DNA from: Dyadobacter endophyticus
Lineage (GTDB): Bacteria; Bacteroidota; Bacteroidia; Cytophagales; Spirosomataceae
Assembly: GCF_014641595.1 (NCBI RefSeq)
Contig: NZ_BMIA01000008.1
Span: forward strand, 55,100 to 119,099
Reading direction: 5' to 3'
DNA: 64,000 nucleotides
Shown here: positions 28,396 to 36,237 of the stretch, one piece after another
Position numbering within the stretch: the first letter of the stretch is position 1
How the letters are laid out: each line of letters begins with the position of its first letter
The notes under the pieces: model-generated
Told to the model about the DNA's origin: nothing
Seen by the model: only the letters and a program-made list of their open reading frames with translations
The model's database searches: none
Position numbers and translations under genes: made by a program

Positions 28396-28538
28396 CGAGA
28401 GTTTTTGTTAACTGAATGGATCAGGTGGTTAAAATTCTGTACCAGGAGGTTTGGAATGCACTGATATTTTTATGGAAAAGGAATACTTAAATCTGATACG
28501 CCTATTAAACGAGGAAGCCGTTGAATATTAAATCTCAA

Positions 28539-29354
28539 TTAGCTCTTCCCGGAAAACGTATTCAAAACCGGCGCGGCGGTCGGGTTGTATTGGTATGACT
28601 GCCAGGTGTGGTCGTTGTAGATTTCAACGATGCGGTAGCCCTTGTATGCGGTTCCCCAGTTGCCGCCGAAATGGCCGTCGAAGAAATAAGGCTTTTTGCC
28701 GTAGATCTTCGTGCTGTCCTGGTCGTGGTCATGTCCGTTAAAAATCGCTTTCAGATTTGGCGTATTTTCGAAGAGTTCGATCACTTCATTGCATTCGATA
28801 CCGTTAACCGTCCATTTGGCCGGAGTAATATGCAGGAACACGAAAATGCCCTTTTTGTCTTTGTACTTAGCGATTTCGCTGCGTAGCCAGGTCGCGTCCG
28901 GGCACACGTACTCCCCTTTTTCATTCGAAGTATCACCTACCACGAAAGCATATTCCCCCTTGGCAAAACTATGGTTGGTAGGGTATCCCCAGGTGCTTTG
29001 CCACACATCCAGTCCCACTTTGTCGTGGTTGCCGCGACTCACGTAATAGGGCACGCTGAGGTTCGAGATGGTGTTCTTGAAATCGTATAACAATGTTGGG
29101 TCGTCGTGGATGAGGTCGCCGTTCAGAAAGAGAAAATCCACGCCTTTTTGCAGCTTTTCGCGGTTTACCCAGCTTACCAGGTCCGAATGGAAAGTCTTAA
29201 ACTCGGTGTTGGCCTGTCCGTAATGTCCGTCGGAGGCGACGATGAACCGCAGCGAGATATTAGCGGCAGGTTGCGCTTTTACGGGTTCCGACAGGTAGGT
29301 GATTCCGGATAATGCAGGCAGGAGTTTAAGAAAAGACCGTCTCTGGAAAGTCAT
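28539..29354 (-). CDS. Tat-exported calcineurin-like metallophosphoesterase
   Basis: 271 residues with a twin-arginine leader (QRRSFLKLLPALSG). All five metallophosphoesterase motifs are present: SDGHYG, NGDLIHD, RGNHDK, FLHITPAK and NGHDHDQ. It would act in the periplasm on a phosphate ester that the sequence does not identify. A 143-base gap separates it from the FAD oxidoreductase gene, with no gene seen there. Confidence 0.88.
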   Translation of the reverse strand: MTFQRRSFLKLLPALSGITYLSEPVKAQPAANISLRFIVASDGHYGQANTEFKTFHSDLVSWVNREKLQKGVDFLFLNGDLIHDDPTLLYDFKNTISNLSVPYYVSRGNHDKVGLDVWQSTWGYPTNHSFAKGEYAFVVGDTSNEKGEYVCPDATWLRSEIAKYKDKKGIFVFLHITPAKWTVNGIECNEVIELFENTPNLKAIFNGHDHDQDSTKIYGKKPYFFDGHFGGNWGTAYKGYRIVEIYNDHTWQSYQYNPTAAPVLNTFSGKS

Positions 29355-29475
29355 GGTTTTAGGGGTTTAAATAAAATGGAAACAGGGGTTTCTTGTACTT
29401 TCAAAAATAGGTATTAGTCCGTGATATTTCCTTAATCTTGCACGGTGTTAAGAATATTTAATAAAAATAGCATTC

Positions 29476-29928
29476 ATGGACCGGCTTATTCTGCAAAAAG
29501 CGGCTTCCTATTGCGCCTATCAGGAACGGACGCAGGACGAGGTGAAGCAGCGCTTGAAAAAATGGAATGTGTGGGGCGACGAGGCCGACGAGATCATTGC
29601 CGAGCTTATTTCCATGAATTACCTCAGCGAGGAACGGTTTGCAAAAACATATGCCGGCGGCAAGTTCAGGGTCAAAAACTGGGGCCGTATGAAAATCAGG
29701 CAGGAACTCAACCGCCGGGGGCTCAGCACGTATAGCATTGAAAAAGGAATGGGAGAGATCGGCAACGAGGATTATGTAGCCGGGTTGCGCGAGTTGCTTT
29801 CCAAGAAGCGGGATCTGTTGTCGAAAACAGAGACCGACCCTTTCAAACTGAAACAAAAACTGGCGAGGTTCGCGCTCGGGAAGGGGTATGAAAGCGAACT
29901 GGTGTGGAAGGAGTTGGGGGAGTTATAA
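29476..29928 (+). CDS. recX: Regulatory protein RecX
   Basis: 150 residues made of three RecX three-helix repeats: ASYCAYQERTQDEVKQRLKK, IIAELISMNYLSEERFAKTY, then KNWGRMKIRQELNRRGLS and the C-terminal RFALGKGYESELVWKEL. RecX modulates RecA filaments. recA is not adjacent. A TAATCTTG (-7 with one mismatch) lies at 29433-29440. Confidence 0.9.
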   Translation: MDRLILQKAASYCAYQERTQDEVKQRLKKWNVWGDEADEIIAELISMNYLSEERFAKTYAGGKFRVKNWGRMKIRQELNRRGLSTYSIEKGMGEIGNEDYVAGLRELLSKKRDLLSKTETDPFKLKQKLARFALGKGYESELVWKELGEL

Positions 29929-29956
29929 AGGTTGTAGTAATAGGCGGGAACGATGT

Positions 29957-30015
29957 CCCTGAGCGGAGTCGAAGGGTAATTGCATCACGCAAATGCCCTT
30001 CGACGCCGCTCAGGG
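29957..30015. repeat. REP-like palindromic element
   Basis: Left arm 29957-29976 and right arm 29996-30015 are inverted copies matching at 19 of 20 positions. The 19-base loop has further weak pairing (ATTGC with GCAAAT). There is no T run, so it is not a classic terminator. It sits in the 126 bases between the convergent recX and nrdB genes. The arm sequence looks like a dispersed palindrome that I recall from several bacterial genomes, but I cannot verify that here. Confidence 0.6.
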
Positions 30016-30054
30016 TGACAGTAACACTCCGAGCGAAGTTCTTTCTTTAATTTA

Positions 30055-31050
30055 TTAGAAATCAGAGTCGAACGAGATTCTGTGTGCCGACTCTTTGTCT
30101 TTCACACCGCTCATTACACCCGCTTTCTGATATTCTCCCACGCGTTTTTCAAAGAAGTTGGTCTTGCCCGGAAGCGAGATCAGCTCCATGAAGTCGAACG
30201 GGTTGGCCGAGCCGAACTGTTTTGGGCAGCCGAGTCTTTCGAGCCAGAAATCGGCGATGTATTCAATGTATTGCTTCATTAATTCTGCATTCATGCCGAT
30301 CAGCGACACGGGAAGTGCCTCGCTCACGAACTCTTTTTCGATTGCCACGGCGTCCAGCATGATTTCGATCACGCGTTCTTGGGGCAACTGATTGACGATA
30401 TGCTTGGTATAGAGCAAACATGCGAATTCGCAGTGCAAGCCTTCGTCCCGGGAAATCAGCTCGTTGGAGAACGAAAGTCCCGGCATCAGGCCGCGTTTTT
30501 TAAGCCAGAATATCGAACAAAATGATCCCGAGAAGAAAATTCCCTCTACGGCCGCGAAAGCGATAATGCGCTCCGCAAAAACAGGGCTATTTATCCACTT
30601 CAATGCCCAATCGGCTTTTTTCTGCACGCAGGGAATGGTCTCGATTGCCCGCAGCAGTCTGTCCTTTTCAACGGGATCTTTAATATAAGTATCGATCAGC
30701 AGGGAATAGGTTTCGGAGTGGATGTTCTCCATCGCGATCTGGAAACCGTAGAAGCATTTGGCTTCCGCATATTGCACTTCGCTAAGAAAATTGACAGCCA
30801 GGTTTTCGTTGACGATCCCGTCGGATGCCGCAAAAAATGCCAGTACGTGGGAAATGAAATGCCTTTCACCATCGTTCAGATTCTCCCAGTCCTTCATATC
30901 CTGCGACAAATCGATTTCCTCGGCGGTCCAGAACGAAGCCTCATGACGTTTGTACATTTCCCATATGTCGGAATGTTTGATGGGGAACAAAACAAACCGC
31001 AAGGGATCTTCGGTCAACAGGGGTTCCTGTCTGGTAAGTTCTTGTGACAT
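30055..31050 (-). CDS. nrdB: Ribonucleotide reductase class Ia, beta subunit
   Basis: 331 residues, ferritin-like R2 protein closer to eukaryotic R2 than to E. coli NrdB. Diiron ligands are visible as Asp77 (AASDGIV), Glu108 and His111 (AMENIHSETY), and later EGIFFSGSF and DEGLHCEFA. The radical tyrosine is present (Tyr115, E. coli Tyr122), so this is a standard tyrosyl-radical class I enzyme. The C-terminal tail ends in DSDF, with an acidic/aromatic end that would contact NrdA. Its partner nrdA is about 30 kb away (60984). A strong promoter lies upstream. Confidence 0.96.
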   Translation of the reverse strand: MSQELTRQEPLLTEDPLRFVLFPIKHSDIWEMYKRHEASFWTAEEIDLSQDMKDWENLNDGERHFISHVLAFFAASDGIVNENLAVNFLSEVQYAEAKCFYGFQIAMENIHSETYSLLIDTYIKDPVEKDRLLRAIETIPCVQKKADWALKWINSPVFAERIIAFAAVEGIFFSGSFCSIFWLKKRGLMPGLSFSNELISRDEGLHCEFACLLYTKHIVNQLPQERVIEIMLDAVAIEKEFVSEALPVSLIGMNAELMKQYIEYIADFWLERLGCPKQFGSANPFDFMELISLPGKTNFFEKRVGEYQKAGVMSGVKDKESAHRISFDSDF

Positions 31051-31133
31051 AGTTGATTAGAGTATTTTACTGCGATCAGAATGATATAACGTTATTACTT
31101 GCCGTTGGCTCTGACAGCCGGGCCGGAAGAAAA

Positions 31134-31164
31134 CAAAGCTACATGCTTTGGGCTAAAATTCAAA
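31134..31164 (-). promoter_or_regulatory. nrdB promoter
   Basis: On the minus strand: TTTG (31164-31161), 19 bases, TAGCTTTG (31141-31134), an exact match to the Bacteroidota consensus. It leaves a leader of about 75 bases that contains the 10-bp palindrome ATAACGTTAT (31086-31095). Confidence 0.7.
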
Positions 31165-31305
31165 CAAAGTTACCGACATGAGGCCGTTAGAAAACCCGAA
31201 ACGCCCCGCCCGATAATTATTAAAGTCATGTGAATGAGCCTGTGGGTATAATGCAGGTGGGTAGTGCTTTGGATTTCTACCCCGCAAATATTAAAATAAC
31301 GACCT

Positions 31306-32100
31306 ATGCCCGTCACAGGCCTGAGGAGGTACGTCAATTTGTTTCGTCATCTCCGCAACCCCTCGGAATATGTTTTCGATAAGTTCCGCGACCGTGGCAG
31401 GACGCTACACTTTGTCACTAAACCCAACAAACTCAGGTTCGAAGTCCCGCCTAGCCTCTATCAAGTATTCAAAGAAATTTTTATGGCCGACGTGTACAAC
31501 ATCGAGGCCCTGAGGCGCGTACTGCCGGATGATCCGCTGGTTATCGATATCGGCGCCAACGCCGGTTTTTTTGATATATTGCTTTTATCTAAGACAAAGA
31601 ATGCCCAAATTTATGCGTATGAGCCTCTAAGCAGTAATATCGAACGAATGCGTTCGGTTGCCTCCTTCAATCGCGAGTTTGATAAGAGCGTGATTATCAA
31701 TCCCGTTGCCGTGACCGGGACACCCTGCGAAACGTTGCGTCTCTACACACAGGATACCGAAGATAATCAGGTCGTTGCTTCATCGTTGAAGGGGTTTGAT
31801 ATTGGTAATACAAAAGAGCTGTGGACACGTGCGATTTCGCTTTCGGATATTATAGCCGGTATGCCGAAGGTGAAGATCGATCTGTTGAAAATGGATTGTG
31901 AAGGAAGCGAGTACGACATTATTCTGAATACCTCTCCGGATATGATCCGCCGGATTGAAAGAATGCTGATAGAAGTGCATGATATTGATAGCCAATTTAA
32001 TATAAAAACATTTACCCGGTATCTTCGTGAGTTGGGGTATGAGGTGACTTACACATCCATTAACGGTTTTTGTTATGCCCTGGATGCTTGCAAAAAATGA
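31306..32100 (+). CDS. FkbM-family methyltransferase
   Basis: 264 residues. SAM-binding motif VIDIGANAGFFDILL, acidic loop YAYEPLSSNIER, later ISLSDIIAGMPKVKIDLLKMDCEGSEYDI and MLIEVHD, which is the FkbM domain order. Such enzymes methylate hydroxyl groups of sugars or polyketides and are common in surface-glycan clusters. The stop overlaps the ATG of the following glycosyltransferase by 4 bases (ATGA), so the two are translationally coupled. Confidence 0.9.
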   Translation: MPVTGLRRYVNLFRHLRNPSEYVFDKFRDRGRTLHFVTKPNKLRFEVPPSLYQVFKEIFMADVYNIEALRRVLPDDPLVIDIGANAGFFDILLLSKTKNAQIYAYEPLSSNIERMRSVASFNREFDKSVIINPVAVTGTPCETLRLYTQDTEDNQVVASSLKGFDIGNTKELWTRAISLSDIIAGMPKVKIDLLKMDCEGSEYDIILNTSPDMIRRIERMLIEVHDIDSQFNIKTFTRYLRELGYEVTYTSINGFCYALDACKK

Positions 32101-33179
32101 ATGATCAATTTATGTTGAAAAGAATTCTGATTGATTGCGAAAGGATGAGGCACCCTCATACCGGGCTTTATCATTACTGCCTTCAATTGGGGAATTCCAT
32201 TTTGAAAAAAGTGGGCGACGACAAAGAGAAGATCGCTTTTTATTTGCCAACTTCCGCAGAACATGCATTCGGAGAAAATGCTAATTACGTTTCCCAGCAC
32301 TTTATTCACAAATTGTTTTTTCCGGATACCAAATCTGTCGACATCTGGCATTGTACTTACCAGGGGTCGAGATATTTTCCGTTCGGCAAGAAAGTATCGG
32401 TGGTCTTAACGGTCCATGACCTGAATTTTCTTTATGATGGAAACCGGTCCGAAAAACGCATAAAAAAGTACCTGAACCGATTGCAGCTCAAAATCGACAG
32501 GGCCGATCATATTGTGGCCATTTCATTTTATGTTCTGGAAGATTTAAGAAAGTACCTTGAATTAGGAGACAAGCCGACGTCCGTGATTTATAATGGTTGC
32601 AATATCGAGGATTCGGGCATCATATTTAAGCCTGAAAACCCGGTGGAACAGCCATTTCTATTTACCATAGGTACGATTGTGGGAAAGAAGAACTTCCACG
32701 TGCTGCCTGCATTGCTGGCAGGTAGCAATTTTAAATTGGTTATAGCGGGTATCGAAAGCAGCCAGGAATATAAAAAGACAATTATCAGGGAAGCGCAGAA
32801 GTTCGATGTGCTCGACAGGCTGGTTTTTACTGGGCCCATCTCCGAGAACGACAAGAAATGGTATCTCAGTAACTGTGCGGCTTTCGTCTTTCCGTCGATT
32901 GCAGAGGGTTTTGGGTTACCGGTGATCGAGGCGATGTATTACGGCAAGCCGGTGATCCTGTCACGCTGCACCTCGTTGCCGGAAATCGGAGGGGACTGTG
33001 CGTATTATTTTGATAACTTCGAGCCGGAGCACATGCGCAATGTGTTGAATACGAGCCTCGAACATTATAATAAAACAAAGCCCAGGGAAAGAATCCAGGA
33101 CAGGGCCAGATTCTTTTCCTGGGACAGGGCTGCTTCGGAATACCTTGAGTTATATCGAAGTCTTGCTAATTCAGTTTAA
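32097..33179 (+). CDS. Glycosyltransferase family 4 (GT-B fold)
   Basis: About 360 residues from ATG 32097 (ATGA overlap with the FkbM gene); ATG 32112 is an alternative. The N-terminal half (HTGLYHYCLQLGNSIL, VVLTVHDLNFLYDG) and C-terminal half (LVFTGPISENDKKWYLSNC, FPSIAEGFGLPVIEAMYYGKPVI, then SRCTSLPEIGG) have the GT4 EX7E motif for nucleotide-sugar binding. It probably adds a sugar to a surface polysaccharide. The 3' end overlaps the convergent GT2 gene by 14 bases. Confidence 0.9.
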   Translation: MNDQFMLKRILIDCERMRHPHTGLYHYCLQLGNSILKKVGDDKEKIAFYLPTSAEHAFGENANYVSQHFIHKLFFPDTKSVDIWHCTYQGSRYFPFGKKVSVVLTVHDLNFLYDGNRSEKRIKKYLNRLQLKIDRADHIVAISFYVLEDLRKYLELGDKPTSVIYNGCNIEDSGIIFKPENPVEQPFLFTIGTIVGKKNFHVLPALLAGSNFKLVIAGIESSQEYKKTIIREAQKFDVLDRLVFTGPISENDKKWYLSNCAAFVFPSIAEGFGLPVIEAMYYGKPVILSRCTSLPEIGGDCAYYFDNFEPEHMRNVLNTSLEHYNKTKPRERIQDRARFFSWDRAASEYLELYRSLANSV

Positions 33180-34152
33180 TAACCTGCTGATATTTTAGCA
33201 TCATCCGGAAGTTATTAATCACATCGATAATGCCGATTTCTGAGTGGTGCTTCTTCATTTCCCTGTTAAAAGCCACTTTCTTCGCTTGCAGGTTTTCCCG
33301 ATTCTTGAAGAAATCCCAATAAGCTTCCACTTTGAAAAATTGCAGTGTGAGAAGACCGAGTAATACATCACAAAGGAGAATCTGTAAGTGCCACAATTTT
33401 AAATCCATTCCTTGTAAATGCAGGTAATGAACATAATAGCGGTTCCTGAAATGGATTCTTTTGATTGCTTTTTTATGATTATGGTTTTTGGTACTGGCTG
33501 AAACTTCATGCCGGCAAACAGCATCGTGTTCATAATAGCATTTCCAGCCCAATCTCCAAGCCCGGATCGAAAGCTCCTGATCTTCGCCATAATAGGGATT
33601 AAACATTTCATTGAAGCCATTAATGGCTTTCAGTTTCTGTGTATCCATTAATGCAATTGCTCCCGACAAATAAAATGTTGGAGTAAATGTGTTGATGTTT
33701 TGCAAATGGAAGAAATCCGACGATTTTATTTTCCTCCCCGAAATTTTAGGCTCTCTTGCTGCTTCGCGAATCAAATCATCGTTCATGCCTATAACCCTAC
33801 CCATAACACCAAAAGTGTCTTTCAACTCGAAATATTTGTAGAGTTTTTCCATGTAACCTGGTTCAAGGGTTACATCGGTATTCAGGAGAAAAATCAGGTC
33901 ATTGGTGGCATTCTGAATGCCTATATTGCAAGTATCCGAAAATCCTGAGTTAGTATCTTTGCGAATCAGCGTGATTTTATCGTTGTAATGTTCTTGTAAA
34001 TATGCAACAGATTCATCGGTGGATGCATCGTCGATTACGATAATCTGAACACTTGTTTCAAGTTTTTGAAGGACTTTATAATTATGCTCAAAATATTTTT
34101 CGAACAGGTGTTTTCCGTTATAATTGGGAATTACTACTGATATACTTTTCAT
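33166..34152 (-). CDS. Glycosyltransferase family 2
   Basis: 328 residues, GT-A fold: VVIPNYNGKHLFEKYF, IIVIDDASTDESVAYL, FLLNTDVTLEPGYMEKL (DxD-type metal site) and NPYYGEDQELSIRAWRLGWK. The C-terminus has one hydrophobic stretch (LWHLQILLCDVLLGLLTL). This is a rhamnosyl- or related sugar transferase-like protein for surface glycans. It belongs with the FkbM and GT4 genes by location but is on the opposite strand. A short remnant-like frame ends 18 bases upstream. Confidence 0.9.
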   Translation of the reverse strand: MKSISVVIPNYNGKHLFEKYFEHNYKVLQKLETSVQIIVIDDASTDESVAYLQEHYNDKITLIRKDTNSGFSDTCNIGIQNATNDLIFLLNTDVTLEPGYMEKLYKYFELKDTFGVMGRVIGMNDDLIREAAREPKISGRKIKSSDFFHLQNINTFTPTFYLSGAIALMDTQKLKAINGFNEMFNPYYGEDQELSIRAWRLGWKCYYEHDAVCRHEVSASTKNHNHKKAIKRIHFRNRYYVHYLHLQGMDLKLWHLQILLCDVLLGLLTLQFFKVEAYWDFFKNRENLQAKKVAFNREMKKHHSEIGIIDVINNFRMMLKYQQVIKLN

Positions 34153-34170
34153 ATATAATCGGTTATCCAG

Positions 34171-34278
34171 TTAGTTGAGCGTTTTGTTAATACCCGATTC
34201 TTTAATACTTCCTCGTAACAGGATGGCGTTCATGATCTTCTCCTTTGGTGAAATTATATAGCTCATTTCCATATCCAT
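34171..34278 (-). pseudogene. 35-codon frame, possible small gene or 3' remnant of a lost gene
   Basis: ATG 34278 to TAA 34171 reads MDMEMSYIISPKEKIMNAIL and then RGSIKESGINKTLN. The frame is open for 14 codons before the ATG with protein-like composition (LKKRWLDICTKNIR), until a TAG. It stops 18 bases before the GT2 start, in the same direction. Composition looks coding, but there is no recognisable domain. It could be the tail of a decayed glycan-cluster gene or a genuine small protein translated from an internal ATG (an AAGGAGAAG stretch precedes codon 16). Confidence 0.3.
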
Positions 34279-34535
34279 GCGGATATTTTTTGTACAAATA
34301 TCAAGCCAGCGTTTTTTGAGCTACGCCGCCTGGACTTATGACTCTGTTGTTAGGGAAATGGTTGGAAGAGGGTCGATAGCACCAGGTGCAAAACCAAGTG
34401 GCGGAAATATAACTTCTATACTAACACTACGGCGTAATATTTATTGCATTCACTTGGAACAATAAAGATTACATTAAAATTGTACCCGCGACGTATAATC
34501 ATCGTAAAAAATAAAAACGGGTGGTAAATTCTCTT
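34279..34535. other. Gene-free AT-rich stretch before corA
   Basis: With the remnant above, 383 bases lie between the GT2 and corA genes. A 62-codon open frame at 34277-34465 (+) has no family resemblance and I do not call it. No terminator or promoter of standard form was found. Confidence 0.5.
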
Positions 34536-35480
34536 CTAAATCCATTTTTTTCTTCTGAAAAACCAAAGGACTACGAGAGAAGAAGAGACCATCAGCAGAA
34601 GCGAAAGCCAGAATCCCCACGGTTCACCGGTAGAGGGTATGTGCTGGTAGTTCATGCCGAAAATACCGGCTATCAACGTCGGCGGCATGAAGATGATCGT
34701 CACCACGGTGAAGATTTTGATTACCTGGCTCTGTTCGAGATTGATCAGACCCATGAAGGTGTTCTGCAGGTATTCGAGCCGCTCGAAATTGAAGGTTGTG
34801 TATTCGAGGAGGGAATTGATGTCTTTGAGAATAATGCGAAGGTGTTCCTTCCGGTCCTCGGGGAAATACTGGCTTCGAAGGATGCCGGAGAGTACGCGCT
34901 GCTTGTCGATACTCGTTTCACGGAGCATCATCGTGATCTCCTGCAAACCGCTGATGCGGATCAGGACTTCCTGCCGTGTTTTCTGCTCGTGCGTAAGGTC
35001 CTTACTGATGGCAGAAATGTCCTTGGAAATGCCTTCCAGCGCATCCGCATCGGCTTCTATGCGTGTTTCGAGCAACAGCAGCATAAAATCGACGCCGCCC
35101 TGGATGCCGTCCGGACCAACTTTCATCTTCTTAACCGTGTCGGCAAAGGTTTTCGAATCGCCCCGACGGTACGTAAAAAGGACGTTTTGATTGAGGATGA
35201 ACGAAACCGGGTAAGTTTCGTAGCCCTCACGATCTATTTTCAGGAAGTTGGAATTGGCGTTGATCGTCTCGTTCTGTTCGAAAAACCGCGAACTACTTTC
35301 GATCTCAACGATTTCCTGGGGTGTTTGAAAACTGATATTGCACTTGTTTTCCACCCATTCTTCCTCTTCCGCGCTGGGAGACTGCAAATCCACCCACACG
35401 AGGTTCGGGATCTTCCCGAGCTCGCGGATGTCGTTTTCGCGTTTAATGACTCGGCCTTCCTTATAGAATATGCGTACCAT
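34536..35480 (-). CDS. corA: CorA-family magnesium/cobalt transporter
   Basis: 314 residues: a large soluble N-terminal funnel domain, a long helix region (about 120-240), and two C-terminal membrane segments. The first ends in the signature GMN (IAGIFGMNYQHIP) and the second is GFWLSLLLMVSSSLVVLWFF, followed by basic RRKKW. It forms a pentameric Mg2+ channel in the inner membrane. Single gene, divergent from the DUF6934-like unit. Confidence 0.95.
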   Translation of the reverse strand: MVRIFYKEGRVIKRENDIRELGKIPNLVWVDLQSPSAEEEEWVENKCNISFQTPQEIVEIESSSRFFEQNETINANSNFLKIDREGYETYPVSFILNQNVLFTYRRGDSKTFADTVKKMKVGPDGIQGGVDFMLLLLETRIEADADALEGISKDISAISKDLTHEQKTRQEVLIRISGLQEITMMLRETSIDKQRVLSGILRSQYFPEDRKEHLRIILKDINSLLEYTTFNFERLEYLQNTFMGLINLEQSQVIKIFTVVTIIFMPPTLIAGIFGMNYQHIPSTGEPWGFWLSLLLMVSSSLVVLWFFRRKKWI

Positions 35481-35592
35481 GCGTTAAAGTTGGGAAAAAA
35501 AGCCATACGCTTAACCGTTCGTTCATCGGTGTTGCATTGACTTGGAGCGCTCGACGGTTAAAGCTAACTTGTATTCTTTTAATACACACACT

Positions 35593-36069
35593 GTGAAAGA
35601 GAAATTTTACCAGTTCCGGGCGTCGGAGGATTACTTGTTTTATTATTTCGAAAGCCGCTCGGAGGAACGGACTATTCCGAAAGCAGTGCAGTTTGAAAAG
35701 ATTGGAGCAGATATTTACAATTTGGGTTTTGGGGATTTGCACGAAGGCCACGATTTTAATGACGTGGTGACTAGCAACAACGGCGATATGCGAAAAGTTA
35801 TGGCAACCGTAGTTCAGATAGTCATTGTATTTTTGGGTGCGTATCCCAACCAGCAAGTGTATTTCGCAGGAAGCTCACCTTCAAGGACCCGACTGTACCG
35901 TGCGATCCTAAGCCGGGAAGCCGAGCATTGGTCTGAGGTTTTTGATATTAAGGGTATAGTGAAGGGCAAACCAGAGCCGTTTCAGAGTAGTATGCACTGC
36001 GAAGCTTTTTTGATAAGCCATATTGAGAACACATATGAAGCCAGGAGCCAACAAAAAGGACATCTTTGA
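35593..36069 (+). CDS. DUF6934-like protein of unknown function
   Basis: 158 residues if translation starts at GTG 35593 (MKEKFYQFRASEDYLFYYFE). A TTG at 35542 would add 17 residues but seems to be part of the promoter instead (TTG, 20 bases, TAACTTG at 35565-35571). Conserved-looking parts are KAVQFEKIGADIYNLGFGDL, DFNDVVTSNNGDMRKVMATV, VYFAGSSPSRTRLYRAILSR and MHCEAFLI. These match, as far as I recall, the family called DUF6934, found mainly in Bacteroidota. No catalytic motif is certain; the GSSPSRTRLY segment is the strongest. Its 3' end overlaps a 54-residue gene by 35 bases, so they form one unit. Confidence 0.7.
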   Translation: MKEKFYQFRASEDYLFYYFESRSEERTIPKAVQFEKIGADIYNLGFGDLHEGHDFNDVVTSNNGDMRKVMATVVQIVIVFLGAYPNQQVYFAGSSPSRTRLYRAILSREAEHWSEVFDIKGIVKGKPEPFQSSMHCEAFLISHIENTYEARSQQKGHL

Positions 36070-36199
36070 TCTATCGAAAGTTATCGTAGATCCAAACTTG
36101 AAAAGACGGGTAAACGACCCGTTCATCATGCGCAAAGTCGAAGAGGCGAAGAGAGTACTTGCGCCCTATTTAAAGGAACTCGCTGATAAGTCGAAGTAA
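36035..36199 (+). CDS. 54-residue partner protein overlapping the DUF6934-like gene
   Basis: ATG 36035 to TAA 36199, in the +1 frame relative to the gene before it. It begins MKPGANKKDIFDLSKVIVDP, continues NLKRRVNDPFIMRKVEEAKR and ends VLAPYLKELADKSK. The protein is strongly charged, basic and helical with a DPFIMRKVEEAKR core, and looks like a real coding sequence. Overlap of 35 bases with the upstream gene implies coupled translation. It resembles the small proteins that follow DUF6934 genes in other Bacteroidota (recollection, not checked). Function unknown; a small partner in a toxin-antitoxin-like pair is possible. Confidence 0.65.
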   Translation: MKPGANKKDIFDLSKVIVDPNLKRRVNDPFIMRKVEEAKRVLAPYLKELADKSK

Positions 36200-36225
36200 T
36201 TTTCCGCTCATTCTGGAAAGTGTCG

Positions 36226-36233
36226 TAAATTTG
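36226..36233 (+). promoter_or_regulatory. -7 element at the very start of the MFS gene
   Basis: TAAATTTG, exact TAnnTTTG, only 4 bases before ATG 36238. With the usual spacing, transcription would begin at or next to the ATG, giving a leaderless message. The -33 position carries a weak TTTC (36201-36204). Confidence 0.45.
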
Positions 36234-36237
36234 TGCG

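Noticed and set aside
28471..28530. 19-codon frame (MEKEYLNLIRLLNEEAVEY) in the gap between the FAD oxidoreductase and phosphoesterase genes
   Set aside because: Too short to judge, no promoter in front, between two minus-strand genes; chance is the simplest explanation.
34277..34465. 62-codon open frame on the plus strand between GT2 and corA
   Set aside because: No family resemblance, no promoter or RBS, composition not protein-like, and it is opposite the possible remnant on the minus strand.
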